Below, in pieces: positions 38,247 to 49,500 of a stretch of 64,000 bases of DNA (positions are counted from its first letter, which is position 1; each line of letters starts with the position of its first letter). Position numbers and translations under genes: made by a program. The notes under the pieces are model-generated. The model did no database searches and had not been told where the DNA came from. It worked only from the letters and a program-made list of their open reading frames with translations. This DNA is from Anthoceros angustus (Eukaryota > Streptophyta > Anthocerotopsida > Anthocerotales > Anthocerotaceae), in assembly GCA_010909165.1 (NCBI GenBank), contig MU008158.1, positions 2,629,478 to 2,693,477 of the forward strand, written 5' to 3'.

Positions 38247-38329
38247 ATATGCTCTTGCCGATGATTATTTTCTTTTAAAGGAAGGAAAAATGCTTTAGTC
38301 CTTGCTTGTGAATGCCGTGTTGCGGAACT

Positions 38330-39100
38330 GGGCGGAGCTTGAAGGGTGCATTTTTGTGTAGGGAGAATAGCGGGAAGCTAGGCTGGGCTGTCGTCCTTTG
38401 GCTAGCCATGATCACAAGCGATCAGCGGCAGTGGACAGCAGCAGTGCGGTCTTAGCCTGCACACCTCTGCGCGGCAGCGCGGCGCATCTTTTGGTGACAT
38501 ACGGCGGCAGCGAGTGCAGGCACACCTCTAAGCGCAAGGCATGGCGTGCCCGTGTGGAGCCTTTGAGTGCATCGCTCGCCTCCAGCAATTGTTGCTTGTG
38601 CCTGAGATGTCACAGGTAGGCGCGAACCCAATTACAAGATGTTTTCATGTTGGGGATATTACTGTATGAATATTGCAGGTAGATCCCGCCAAGCACACCT
38701 CTAAGCGAGCAAGCGCGACAGCTGCGCCGGAACAGCAAAAGGCAAGAGCAAGATTGCGGCAGCAAGCAAAAGCGTTGCCACAAGCATCTCTCGCCCGTGG
38801 CCGCGGCTGGCGAGGCGGGCAGCAAGGCGCGGCGGCTGGCATGGCGATGCGAGCGAGGCAGGCGGGAGGCAGCATCCTGACGCGGCTGCCACATGGCGAG
38901 GCGTCACGGCGATTCTTAGCGGTCAATGATTCTTTCGAGCCGATTAACCACAAGCCGTCGGCGAAGAGCCCTAGCGGAGCGGCCACAACATGAGGCGGCC
39001 GCTGGCATGCGGAGCCTTGGCATGCAAGGAGCTGATGCCCCATCGCGAGGGATCTTCGCCGTGGGTGAAGACGGAGCATAAAAGCGGCATCTCTTTTGGC
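38330..39100. other. GC-rich leader insert inside the copia element
   Basis: A GC-rich, CGGC/GCGA-rich block lies between the primer site and gag, unlike the AT-rich rest of the element. The phrase GCACACCTCTAAGCG occurs twice (about 38519 and 38693). Open frames exist on both strands but no family is recognised. It may be a nested insertion or a captured host fragment. Confidence 0.5.
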
Positions 39101-39219
39101 ATCTTTCGAGATTCTATGCTAATAAGCGGCTTCTAAATCTATAAAGGCGAATATCTTGTTTTTTAATTTTGTTTTTTTGGAGAGTCTTGCTAGGAAGCCT
39201 CATAATTCACGGACCCTTA

Positions 39220-39268
39220 AAATTAAAATTAATTAATTAATTAATTAATTAATTAATTAATTAATTAG
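39220..39268. repeat. TTAA tetranucleotide microsatellite
   Basis: About ten tandem copies of TTAA between the leader insert and gag. Confidence 0.95.
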
Positions 39269-39589
39269 CTATTAAATATGTTTTTTAGGCATTAGACGCA
39301 TGCATTTTGTGTGTATTAGTTTTTGCTACAATACCAATCTAGCTGCCTAGATTGTCGTAGACGTACTTTGTCCTGGTTCTAACCATTTTTATGGTGTAGT
39401 TTTTTATGCTTTCTGACCCCGCTGATGACAGTGATGGTAGTCAAGCATCAAATACTTTGTTTGGAAGTTTATTTGATACTCCAGAGGCAGAAGCTCATAT
39501 AGTAGAGTATTCCATATGGGATTTTTCTCCTCAATGTAATCTAGATTAAATATAATGGCGGCACCTTCTCATTCCCTCTTGTTCCCCTA

Positions 39590-40900
39590 ACTCCTCTTAG
39601 GATAGAATTTAAGGATAAGGATAGATTTAATGGGTCCGATTACACCATATGGGCAATGAGAGTGTCAGATTTTAGAAGAAAGCAATTGATGGGGTTGTAG
39701 ATGGTTCGAACTGCTCCCCGCTCCGAGCCGCCACGATGTCGTTTTGGATTGGCAAAGAACAGGGCGTGCAAGAACTATTATTATTTCCGCTCTAGATCGA
39801 ACATGATGACACACACTTTGGGTGCTGCCACTTCAAGTGATGTGTGGAATAACTTTAAGATGATTTATAAGGACAGAGCTCGGCTTCCCTTGTTCAAGCA
39901 TTCGTGATTTTTTCAGCCTCGCATGAAAGATAACGAGCCGTGGAGTCTTATATTAACGGTTTCGCACTTGTGCTAACCTTTCATATTGTGGAGCAGATTT
40001 GACGAAGTTCATTGCTTGCAACCCTACAAGCATATCAATCTTTTGTAAGCGCCAGAGTGCCATTATCGAGCGGCGGTCAATCAGCGATTGCGGTGCAACT
40101 CACCTGATTACACTCGGTGTTTGGAGCTCTTCTAGCGGAGGAGAGGACTCGTGGCCTTAATAAGATGAAGGCCAGCTCAAGTGGTCAATCAAACTCAGAA
40201 TTTTGTTCACTTCTCGGCGGAGGGCTTTCGAGGATGGCGGGCGTGGCTTCCCAATCGAATTTTCAGCGTTCACATATAATCCTAATTATCAGCGGCACCA
40301 GCGAAATATGACTTGCCATTGGTGCAAGATACCATATTGAGAAGAATTGCGGAAGAAAAGGGCAGTGAGCCTCGTCGAGATGCAAGTCTTCCAGATCAAA
40401 CCTCACAACCACAAAGGCTAAGTCTTCCACAATCTTAGCTGTTTGTCTTTCATCTCATTCTCAAGTAGAAACTTGGTTTTAGATTCGAGGAGCTACTCAT
40501 ATTTGTTTTGTGAGACACTCATTTAAAACTTTCTCACCCACATATGATGCCAATCGGTTTGTGCTTTTGGGTGATGACTGGGCTTTCCATCAAGGGCTCG
40601 GGCTCGTGGTCATACAACTCCCGGATGAGTCTTCACTCACACTTTCGGTGTTTTATTTGTTCCTTCTATGACCAAAAATTTGATGTCGGTGCTTAAGTTG
40701 TCACAAGAACACTCTTGCCGAGTCTGCTTTGATCAAATGGTTGCAGTAACGCATGTTCCATCAAGCCATGACCTTTTCACGGGCACCCCTTTTCATGATT
40801 TGTATTTATTAGATGTCAAATCCATAGTGCAACCTCAACCCACTCGATCTGTTAATGCCATTCAAACAAGCTTCAATGCACCTTTGGCATTGTCGTCTTG
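39590..40900 (+). pseudogene. Copia gag and protease remnant
   Basis: Near 39625 the frame reads RFNGSDYTIWAMRVSDF, the N-terminal Gag signature of copia elements. At about 40314 a CHWCKIP segment followed by EKNC-like codons is a CCHC zinc knuckle broken by a small deletion. A protease-like stretch (FVRHSFKTF, FVLLGDDW-like) follows. Stops interrupt throughout. Confidence 0.75.
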
Positions 40901-40979
40901 CCCATATAAATTTTGCGTCTAGCATCTCTTACAAGGGTGATAGCTTTGAGATCCACTTACCTATGTCCCTTAGTCACCC

Positions 40980-41500
40980 CTTTTGTGACTCTGTCGACTT
41001 AGTAAAGCATTTCTAAGCCATATACGGATCTCCACTCAACAAGGGCCTCGCCTTTTGGATACTATTCATAGTGATATTTGTGGCCCTATGTCCAGCTCAT
41101 TTGGAGGAGCTTATTTATTACATTCATAGATGAATGGAGCCGCTATTGTATTGTTTATGTGTTAAGAAATAAAAGCGAGGCTTTTATGTGTTTTCAAACC
41201 TATGCGGTTGCATCCGGCAAAGTCACAAGGTTAAAATTTTCTGTGATGACAATGGCGGCGAATACATCGCAATGCTTTTCGAATTTTGCTCTTTGGAAGG
41301 GATACAACACTCACTGACAGCCTCCACCTTTCGAACTCCTTTCTTTGAGAGGAAAAACGGACACGCAAGAGGCTACTTTGGCCTCTCACTCTTACTGCCT
41401 CTCTCGTGGATATTGGGGTGAGGCATTGATGGCTGCAAATTATGTTCTCAACCGACTACCTACTAAGGAGCTTGGATTGACAACTCCTTATGAGAGATGG
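40980..41500 (+). pseudogene. Copia integrase remnant
   Basis: Frames around 41060-41330 read as an integrase core: HSDICGPM-like, FITFIDEWSRYCIVYVLRNK and FCDDNGGEYIA, followed by a GIQHSLTAS-like segment. These carry the first and second acidic catalytic positions, but frames shift between them. Confidence 0.8.
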
Positions 41501-41899
41501 ATGGAAAGAAGCCCATAGGGCACATTTTGGATCACCGCTTATGCTTATGTCCCACTGCTACTGTCATAAGATGGATTTGAAGGCTAATTTTGTGGGTTAC
41601 TCCGATGATGTGAAGGGTTACAAGTTGTTTGATCCGATTACGCCGGTGACCATTTCCGTGTGGTTTTTAACGAAGATATTTTGCTTCGTCAACATCTGCT
41701 CAACTCCTGGCGCAACTATGCCTCCGCATCTATATCGTGTTTCGGACCCACCTCTTTTGCGTTTGATGATTCTTGTGTTACTATTTTGAGGATGACTCCT
41801 CTTTGGCAGAGGGGCTGCTCCTATTACCCCTGCGCTCCGTTGTAGTTGATGATGTTCACCCGCACATCCAGGTGGCTAATGACACCTTTGTGATGATCC

Positions 41900-42920
41900 A
41901 GACATGATGGCGTTAATGAAGCCAATGAAGAGCCTCCTCAAGTACTACGCTCCACTAGACACCGTCCTCCAAGGTCAGTGGAAAGAGCCTCCATATGTCA
42001 GTATTCAGAGAGAATCCTTTTCCACCTCCTTATGTTTTAGTGTTGTAGAATCATTAGGTGAACCCACCTATAGAGAAGCAATTGAAGGGCCTGAAGCTTC
42101 CTTTTGGCAAAAGGCTATTGAGTCCGAATATCAATCTCTCATTTCTAACAAAACTTGGGTTCTTGTTGATCTCCCTCAGCAAACCCTTGCTTGTAAGTGG
42201 GTCTTCAAGAAGAAACTTAATACGATGGTAGTGTTGGTAGGTATAAGGCTCGCCTCGTGGCAAAGGGTTATAGTCAAGTAGCGGACTAGACTACAATGAA
42301 ACATTTGCCCAGTTGTTAAGTCTACCTCCATAAGAATACTCTTGGCCCTTGCTGCTCACTACAATCTCCTCGTACATCGCTTAGACGTAAAAGCGCTTTT
42401 CTTAATGGCACCTTAGATGAGGTCATCTACATGGCCCAACCGGAAGGTTTTATTATAGACCCTAATAAAGTGTGACTTTTAAAAACACTTTATGGTCTTA
42501 AATGATCCTCCGTGCATGGAATGAAGTGTTTCATGCATTGCTCATAGAATTGGGTTTCACATGTTTGGACGCTGATACCAGCGTATATATTTTATGGGAT
42601 GGCAATGATTTTATCATTTTAACTGTTTATGTGGATGACAATATTTTATTTAGCACGTCACCAACTCTTATGGCAAGAATAAAAGCAGTTCTTTTGGCAA
42701 GATTTGATATGACTGATTTGGGGCAGTTATCATTTTCTCTTGGTGTTCAATTTCATTTTAACACTTTTGATAATACTATTGATATTCATCAAGAGCATTT
42801 TGTACATCAACTACTTAAGAGATTCAAGATGGAGGATGCGACGATGACACCTATGTCTATAGGTGAAAAGCTATCTAAGGAACAATGCCCAACAACGAGA
42901 AGAAAAGGTTGAGATGGCAC
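41900..42920 (+). pseudogene. Copia reverse transcriptase remnant
   Basis: The start EPTYREAIEGPEASFWQKA, the LACKWVFKKKL motif and the catalytic YVDD box (42628-42639) are clear. The segment 42502-42912 is open for 136 codons. Upstream there are frameshifts near 42270-42500. Confidence 0.9.
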
Positions 42921-43149
42921 TCAAGCCTTATCGACATTGTTGGTTGTTTAATTTATCTATCGAGTTGGACTAGATTAGACATTACACCGCGATTAGTAAT
43001 GTTAGTCAATTTTAGAGAACCACGGCTTGCCACATTGGGCTGCGATGAAGAGGATTTTAGGTACCTCAAAGGAACACGCAAAGGTTTACGTTTTCTAAGC
43101 AATCGGATGGTTTTGCTTATGTCCTTTGTGATCGATTGGAGACCAGACA

Positions 43150-43600
43150 CTAGGCGTAGTGTAGCAGCCTCTTGTACGTTTTAGGTGGATCGATTTCTTG
43201 GTCTAGTAAAAGCTCACCACTATTTGTCTCTCCTCTACAGGCGATATGGTGCTATGACACAAGTCGCTAGAGAGGTTATTTGGATTCGATCTTTCTTATG
43301 TGGACTTAAGCGGCTTCATGAAGGACCAACTCGGCTTTGGTGCGACAATCGATCGACCATTGCTTTATCGAAGAATCCGGTTTTCATGCTAGGAGCAAGC
43401 ATATTGAGATTGCTCATCATTTTATAAGACAAGCGGTAGTAAAGAGGTAAAAGTGGACTATGTTGATACTTGAGAATGTGGTGATCTTTTGACCAAAGCT
43501 TTGCCAAAGCTAGTACATGAGAAGCATACTTTGGCGGTGGGCTACAAACTATACTGCGTGAACAAAGCAGCACTCATTAGGTTGATTCTCACCTTTATTT
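43150..43600 (+). pseudogene. Copia RNase H remnant
   Basis: Segments EVIWIRSFLCGL and LWCDNRSTIALSKNPVF, followed by a HHFIRQAV-like stretch, are the copia RNase H C-terminal motifs. Frames are broken. Confidence 0.82.
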
Positions 43601-43765
43601 GGCTTGGTGATTTGGATGAAGCCTTATTGTTTATATAATCTTCACACTTGTCAAAACTCTTTTTCCTGTTTATACAAACAGTGGGAGTACACTTTCATTG
43701 TGAAGTTCATCTTCAAGATATTTTCCAAGCTTATCAATTAACTCCTAATTGCAACTAAGTGGGAG

Positions 43766-44017
43766 TAATGGAATATAGCTTATTTGGAATAAATATGTGT
43801 AAAACATAATAGTGATTTAAGTCACAATTAGAATTAGGTTTTGTTTCATTATTAGTTAATTAATAACCGTCAATAACCGTCAATAACCGTTTTTTTTATA
43901 AGACACCTTTTTGTTACATTAGTTGAATATCTTACAATCCCAACTTGCTCTTGTCTCCCTTGCTTTCATCTTGCGATCATCGCATTGCACATGCGATCCT
44001 GACCCACAAATTCTTTA
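43766..44017 (+). repeat. 3' LTR of the copia element
   Basis: About 252 bp, similar to the 5' LTR with several small indels and few substitutions. Preceded by the purine tract AAGTGGGAG at 43757-43765. Confidence 0.9.
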
Positions 44018-45300
44018 TTCCGCGGAATGAATCTACACCAAGTAGAGAGGGAAGGTGGGGTGTTGCCTTCATGAAGGAAGACCGCAGGGATCGAGTCTGT
44101 AATCCAGCAACTCCTTAAATGCTTTATCAGCGTCCGTGTTTTGCCATTGTCCCCTAATGTAGCAAATGTTATATTGAGCATATTCTAAGGTATATGCTAG
44201 TTATGCCAGGTAAATAGTGTTCAGCGTGGCATAACGATGGCTAAATTATCCACCGACTAGCATTGTATCATGCGTTCCCGGTTAAAGTGGACACCTCGAC
44301 TTCATTACTAGCATTTGCGGCTCTTTCGCCCGAATTATATCGTCTTGCGCATCCACCTCATCCACCTTGCATCCCTCCTCCTCCCATGGGCGTCAGCGCC
44401 CCTCGGTGTGAGCAATAGCCCAGCGGCCAGCGGCGTGTTCGATTTTGCACACTTGGTGGCGGGTCAAATGCATGTCATTACAAGGTGGCCATAGTCGGCG
44501 ACTCAATTGTTGATCTCGGGCGGATGCACAACCCAGCGGAGTTTTGAGGGATTCACGAGCTATGGCGGCGCGTCGGCGGGCATAGTCCTTGAAGAGACCT
44601 TTGGTGGCAGACTTCTAGCGGTGGAAGCGATAGCGATGTGCGTGTTCCGGATATGGAGAGTGGGAGGATATGGTTGCGCGATGGCGACCTTTTTACCCAG
44701 TGCGATGCGAGGCGGAGAGGATCGCTGAAGAACTCGTGCGGCGTTTAGGATGTCCGTGCTCGGCCGCGACGGCGGCCCGGCCGTGTGCCACCACGAGGCG
44801 GCTCGCACCATCCATCCGGACTTCTTATCACCGGTGGCGGCGCATCGCGAAGATGTACCTGTTGGCGCATTTGGCGGATAACACCGGGCCTGCCGGCGAC
44901 AAGGTCGCCCTCCGGCGGATCGTGGGCGGGTCGAATACTATCGAGAATGTGCTACACGGGGAACCTGGGCAAGACTACGATGTGGAGAGTGTTGCGAGTC
45001 TCCGGACTTTGGTGAGAAGATCCACATTGTTGATTTTGGGCTTGGCTTGGAAACAATATCGCACGGGTGATGGAGTTGAGTCTTGGGAGTCGTCAAGAGC
45101 TAATGTGGTCCGTGGTCCCGGATCTTTGTTTGGTGATTGTGATGCCATCCGGTTGGAGTTGCACGAGATGATGCCTCGCGCACATCCGAGCCAAAGGTGA
45201 GGATTTGCTGAACAGCGTTGCCAGCGTAAAGTACCTCCGGCCAGCTAGAATGGATTTGGTCTTAGAGCATTGTTCGAGGCCAAGTTGTGCGATTTAAAGC
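44018..45300. other. Unrecognised GC-rich decayed coding-like stretch
   Basis: A 176-codon plus-strand frame (44670-45200) and overlapping frames read as protein-like, but no domain is certain. Short resemblances to GDSL and GRAS motifs were rejected. Confidence 0.3.
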
Positions 45301-45309
45301 GGCATTGTT

Positions 45310-46520
45310 GTGACAAAAATGTTTAGGCGTGTTGGCCATTCCAAATTGAAGGTGATTAGTGTAGCATTCTTCCGCATGACAAAGGAGGCGGAGCGCATTT
45401 GCAAGACCATACGGATCGATCGAAGGCGAAGAGGAGTTGTTGCCATAGTATGGATAAACGGATTCCACATGGGAAGAAGCGGTGTGTGTGAGGGCTTTTA
45501 CCGGGTTTTACGCATTGGGTCACTAAGATACAAGAATCGCCGAGGTAGTGAAAAATGTTAGATGGACCGTAGGCTCACGGTCTATAGCAACCAACGCCAT
45601 ATGGATTACTGTCTGTGGATGGGCGTTTTCTTCAAAGAAAGTCATGCGGAAAGGCGAATCGGGAAGTCTTCAACTTGCGACATTGCAAGAGAGATCTTCA
45701 TTGAGTATGCAGCGTGAGCGGATCATGTGCTCCACGTTTGTTACTTTTGCAAGCTTTGGATGAAGTATTTCAGGTTATTAAAATACCACAGTGCAGGTTT
45801 TGATCTGTCGATGCGATGACCTAAAGAGGAAAATAAAAAAGGTCGGACCACGTACAAGGTGAGATGGCGGTCCTTATTCCGGTCACCGGATGTCCGCGAA
45901 CTTTGGCGCAACCCAGCCTCATACCCTTTTCTTGCGAATGAAGGCGGGGCTTGAAATAAACCGTGTGCACATTCTTGGCCCTTATTGTTGCGTGTGCGAG
46001 ACAAGAATGTGGGCTTTCGGACTCCAGAACAACTCGAAGGAGGCGAAAATGGCGCAAGCCGGCTGCTTGAGGCGGCTAAGTTCATTGGTATTGCCATAGA
46101 TGGTATGGACCAAAAAAAGCGAGTTGCCCCATTCTGCAGATTGCCAAAAGGCGGTTGATTCGAGCCCTTGTCTTCACGTTCTAGGTGTCTTGGTGTTCAC
46201 TTGAGTGCGCACAGTGTATTTGAGTTTCCGAATGTGAGAAATGATCCGAATGGGCTGTGGCCGTGATTGACATGTTATCAATACAGGAGGGCGCTCCCCT
46301 ATTCTATACTTGCGGATGGACAACATTGCTCAAAACAAGAATCGAGAATGGCATATCATCCATGCTTGTGGCGAAAGGTATCTTCAAAAATCAAGGTGGG
46401 GTTTCTTCTTGTTGGCCATACCCACGATCAGTTGACCAAATGTTTTTGAGGTTCTCGGTTGTGCTAGGGTTGAAGGATGCTTTCACATTGCGAAATGATA
46501 GGGTTCTTTGAGTGGGCGTA
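45310..46520 (+). pseudogene. DUF7869-like transposon-type protein remnant
   Basis: At 46270-46449 two overlapping frames together give ILYLRMDNIAQNKN and VGFLLVGHTHDQLTKCF. These match the pattern of DUF7869 proteins, a nuclease-like family frequent in plant and protist repeats whose hallmark is L.LDN...NKN followed by GHTHE.ID. Upstream, 45310-45540 has VCEGFYRVLRIGSLRYK, resembling the short DNA-binding-like N-terminal block of the same proteins. Stops and frameshifts make it a pseudogene. Family assignment is from motif memory only. Confidence 0.5.
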
Positions 46521-49500
46521 CACCCCATCACCATGATTCACATCTTGAAGGAGGTGCGGACTTCAAGACAACAAGGTCTCTAGAAGTAGACACACTCCTC
46601 TTTTAGAGGCAGGATGTCCATTTGGTCACATTCGACCTACAAATTGGCAACCAATCTGGATTTGGTGCTTTTCCAAAACCAAGGGCAAAAACCGCACTAT
46701 TTCCATTTCCGTAGTTGTCAAAAGCATCTTTTCTACCTTTTGATGTCTTTTAACCCGTTAAGAAAGGTCCATGGTTGGATCAAGTTGGAAAATACCCGTT
46801 TAAGGCTTTTTAAGGGCATTTTCGCAAAAACCGTTGTCGTTTTGAATCGGACATTTATGACAATTTCGGACCAATGTGCTAAGTTGAAAACTGCAATGAC
46901 ACCTCAATATGCTAACACGGTTTTTGTACACATTGGTCCAAGTATGCCCGACATCCCCTTACCGATCGCAAGGTTGTGGCACCATAAAAACAAGAAGGAT
47001 ATGTGTCTTCATGTCAACTACCGATACACAAACATGCATGCACACATCGATTTGGTACTATAGTGGGAGACTAGAGGTATAAGACACCAAGATCCCACAT
47101 GGGCCATATGCCCAACTATATGTCCGTTCCAAACTATACAAAAATGCTCACATATATTAAAAGAAAAGTGCCATGGCACCATATAAGCAAATCGGACAAC
47201 GGTCACTTTTGAATTTAGTCAAGTGACCCATACTCATAAGCGAATAGACTAGGGTGTCGGACCTAGGTTGGATCTGCGGTCTGGCGACAAGCTTTTCTTT
47301 TAAGAGGCCGGACATCCGTGACCTTTGCACCATGTCCGGACAAAGCCAACAATTTCGCCCTCGTATGATCAAGTTTGAAGTCTGGCGGTGCTCTAGCACT
47401 CCACCCACACAAGCCTATCCTAGCTGTGGCCGTGGCTCCCAAAAAGGAGGGACCTCATCAGCTTGCTTCCCTCCATGTCAACCTCCCGCCTATATGTTGG
47501 CACCTACATACATGAAGCGATCGTCATTGGCTCACAAGAAGACCTTACTACCCATGCACGGCGACCGGTAACATCAACCGGGCTGACGCATCAACGGCAC
47601 AACACCAGCAATCACCGGTACCCGGCAACCGGCGGATGCATGAATTGAAACACCTTACTACCAAAAGCCTTCACTCGGCCGAGGCTCGGCTTCACATCCT
47701 CGGTGCCAATGCCTTGTTTCACTACCGCCATTACAAGCGCCGGCTCCCTCACGCCTTCTTGCACGCCTCTTACGCCTCTAGCTCCTCCTTCGTCAACTCC
47801 ATTGCTTTCGGCGGATATGGTGCGAACCTCCAGCTCCATCTCGGTGCCTTCACCTCCTTCCCAGTGAGAGATCATGGCGGATGTCACGGGGCCTCACTCC
47901 TCCTCGGTTATAGTCCTCACCTCCTCCGGGCTCCCTCAAAGAAACCCTTATCCCCTCCCCCACAGGGAACCACGAGGCTTTGGGAGTGGCAAGCGGATGC
48001 CACTCGAATAAGGGTTGGCCACCAATTGGCGATGATGCCTCGGAGGGCGCCCCACGCTCCCTCAAAGTGGCTCTCCTCCGCCTCTTCTCGCAATGTGCTG
48101 TGCGTGACCCGTGGTGGGGGCGGTAGCCGCCACGCCGGTCCTCATATCCACTTTGGTGCAACAACACTCTGCAGGCGTCGGTTCGCTCACCCTCGGCCTG
48201 ACCCAGTGAGCCGGAAAATTGGCACACGAATGGATTCTTCCTCCTGCGTGCTCACACTGGAAGGCAAACACAGGAGAATTGCTGTGTTGGAGAGTAAAGC
48301 TACTTGGCAAAGGGCCAAAATACCACATGGCGTGTGCAGTTTCGCTCAGCTGTCCCAACGCCCCAATAGCTCAAAAGCCCGCGGCTGCACCTCAAAAGCC
48401 AGGCAGCACCCTATCACAAAAACCCAAATATGGCTGGCGAAACAAGCGTAATGCTCACCACAATTAGAAGCGACCGAGCTTTAGCACGGACATCCGGTGC
48501 AAAGGCACAATGCATCAACATCAAAACTCTATGTCAAAACATGAACACGGGATCACACATCCACATATACCCTAAACATCGATGTCACGACTATGTATTC
48601 ACTGTCCTCGACCTCAGCACTCTCTCTGGGCCAACCTCGAAATTCGAATCCTTGGTGGGTTAAGATCTGGCTCCTCACCGGAGTCCACACCTTCCAGCAA
48701 GTCTACCAAATAATCAACGGATGCATCAGAAGATTCAACGTTGTCCAAGTCTTCGGAATCAATTCGTTCGTCACCACTTGCTTCACCATCAACAGGAGGA
48801 AGCAAAGCCGGTTCCTCACTAGGCTCGCGTAACTCAAGACCTTCCTCCTCGGCATGTCCATTGTGTCTTTGCTCAAAGTCTTGTTCCTCGTCAACTCGAA
48901 ATCATAACCCATGATTGTGGTCTCCAAAAGCTTGATTGGTTGCACATGTTTCTTCAAAGGGTGCCCTCCTTTCTCTGACTGCGGAGGTTGGGCACCCACT
49001 CTTCCGAATACCCTCCAATGCATTAGGGTTTTCGATGCGCCACCGGTGGACTTGCGCTCGGTCCAGTGACTTCATGGTCTACATCCTTACCCGGCCGGAA
49101 AGGCCGTCCGGATCATCTCCACTGGACCGCAATCATCATGCCGGCTGGATCTCTTTAACCGATCCTCCTTTGTTCGGGGTTCCTCTTGCATTCACGTGGC
49201 CTGTAAACCTCTCGCTCATGTCCAATATGCGTCTACAAGTGTAGCGTCCACTATCACTTCATCCGGAAGAGCCACTGGTTCTTGAATGCTCCTCCGGTTA
49301 TACCATTTCCATCGTGTCCAATGGACGAAGAGCTCAGACGCTACTACACCCGCTATGGCCTGCTCTTCCCAAAACCATCCCACCAGGTGATGACCATTGA
49401 AGACTTCTGGAAGTTCTTAAGCTGTCTGTTGTCTTCCACTCCGTAGCCCTATCAGCCGCACGCATGTTCTCTTTGGCCCTTGGATTTCCTACGACTGAGT

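Larger units (their letters stand above)
37969..44017 (+). mobile_element. Decayed full-length Ty1/copia LTR retrotransposon
   Basis: Two similar LTRs bound 5.5 kb of internal sequence in plus orientation. A tRNA-iMet-type primer site remnant follows the 5' LTR, and a purine-rich tract (AAGTGGGAG) precedes the 3' LTR. Internal order is gag with zinc knuckle, integrase, reverse transcriptase, RNase H, which is the Copia order. Many stops and frameshifts show it is inactive. An unusually long leader (38236-39590) separates the 5' LTR from gag. I could not confirm a 5-bp target-site duplication at the edges. Confidence 0.93.

Noticed and set aside
44470-45060. GDSL-lipase-like (GDSIVD) and GRAS-like (KIHIVDFG) phrases
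   Set aside because: Each is a single short match in a different frame, with no other motif of either family nearby and stops between them.
47636-48451. 271-codon plus-strand frame
   Set aside because: Composition is irregular, no domain is recognisable, and an equally open minus-strand frame overlaps it.
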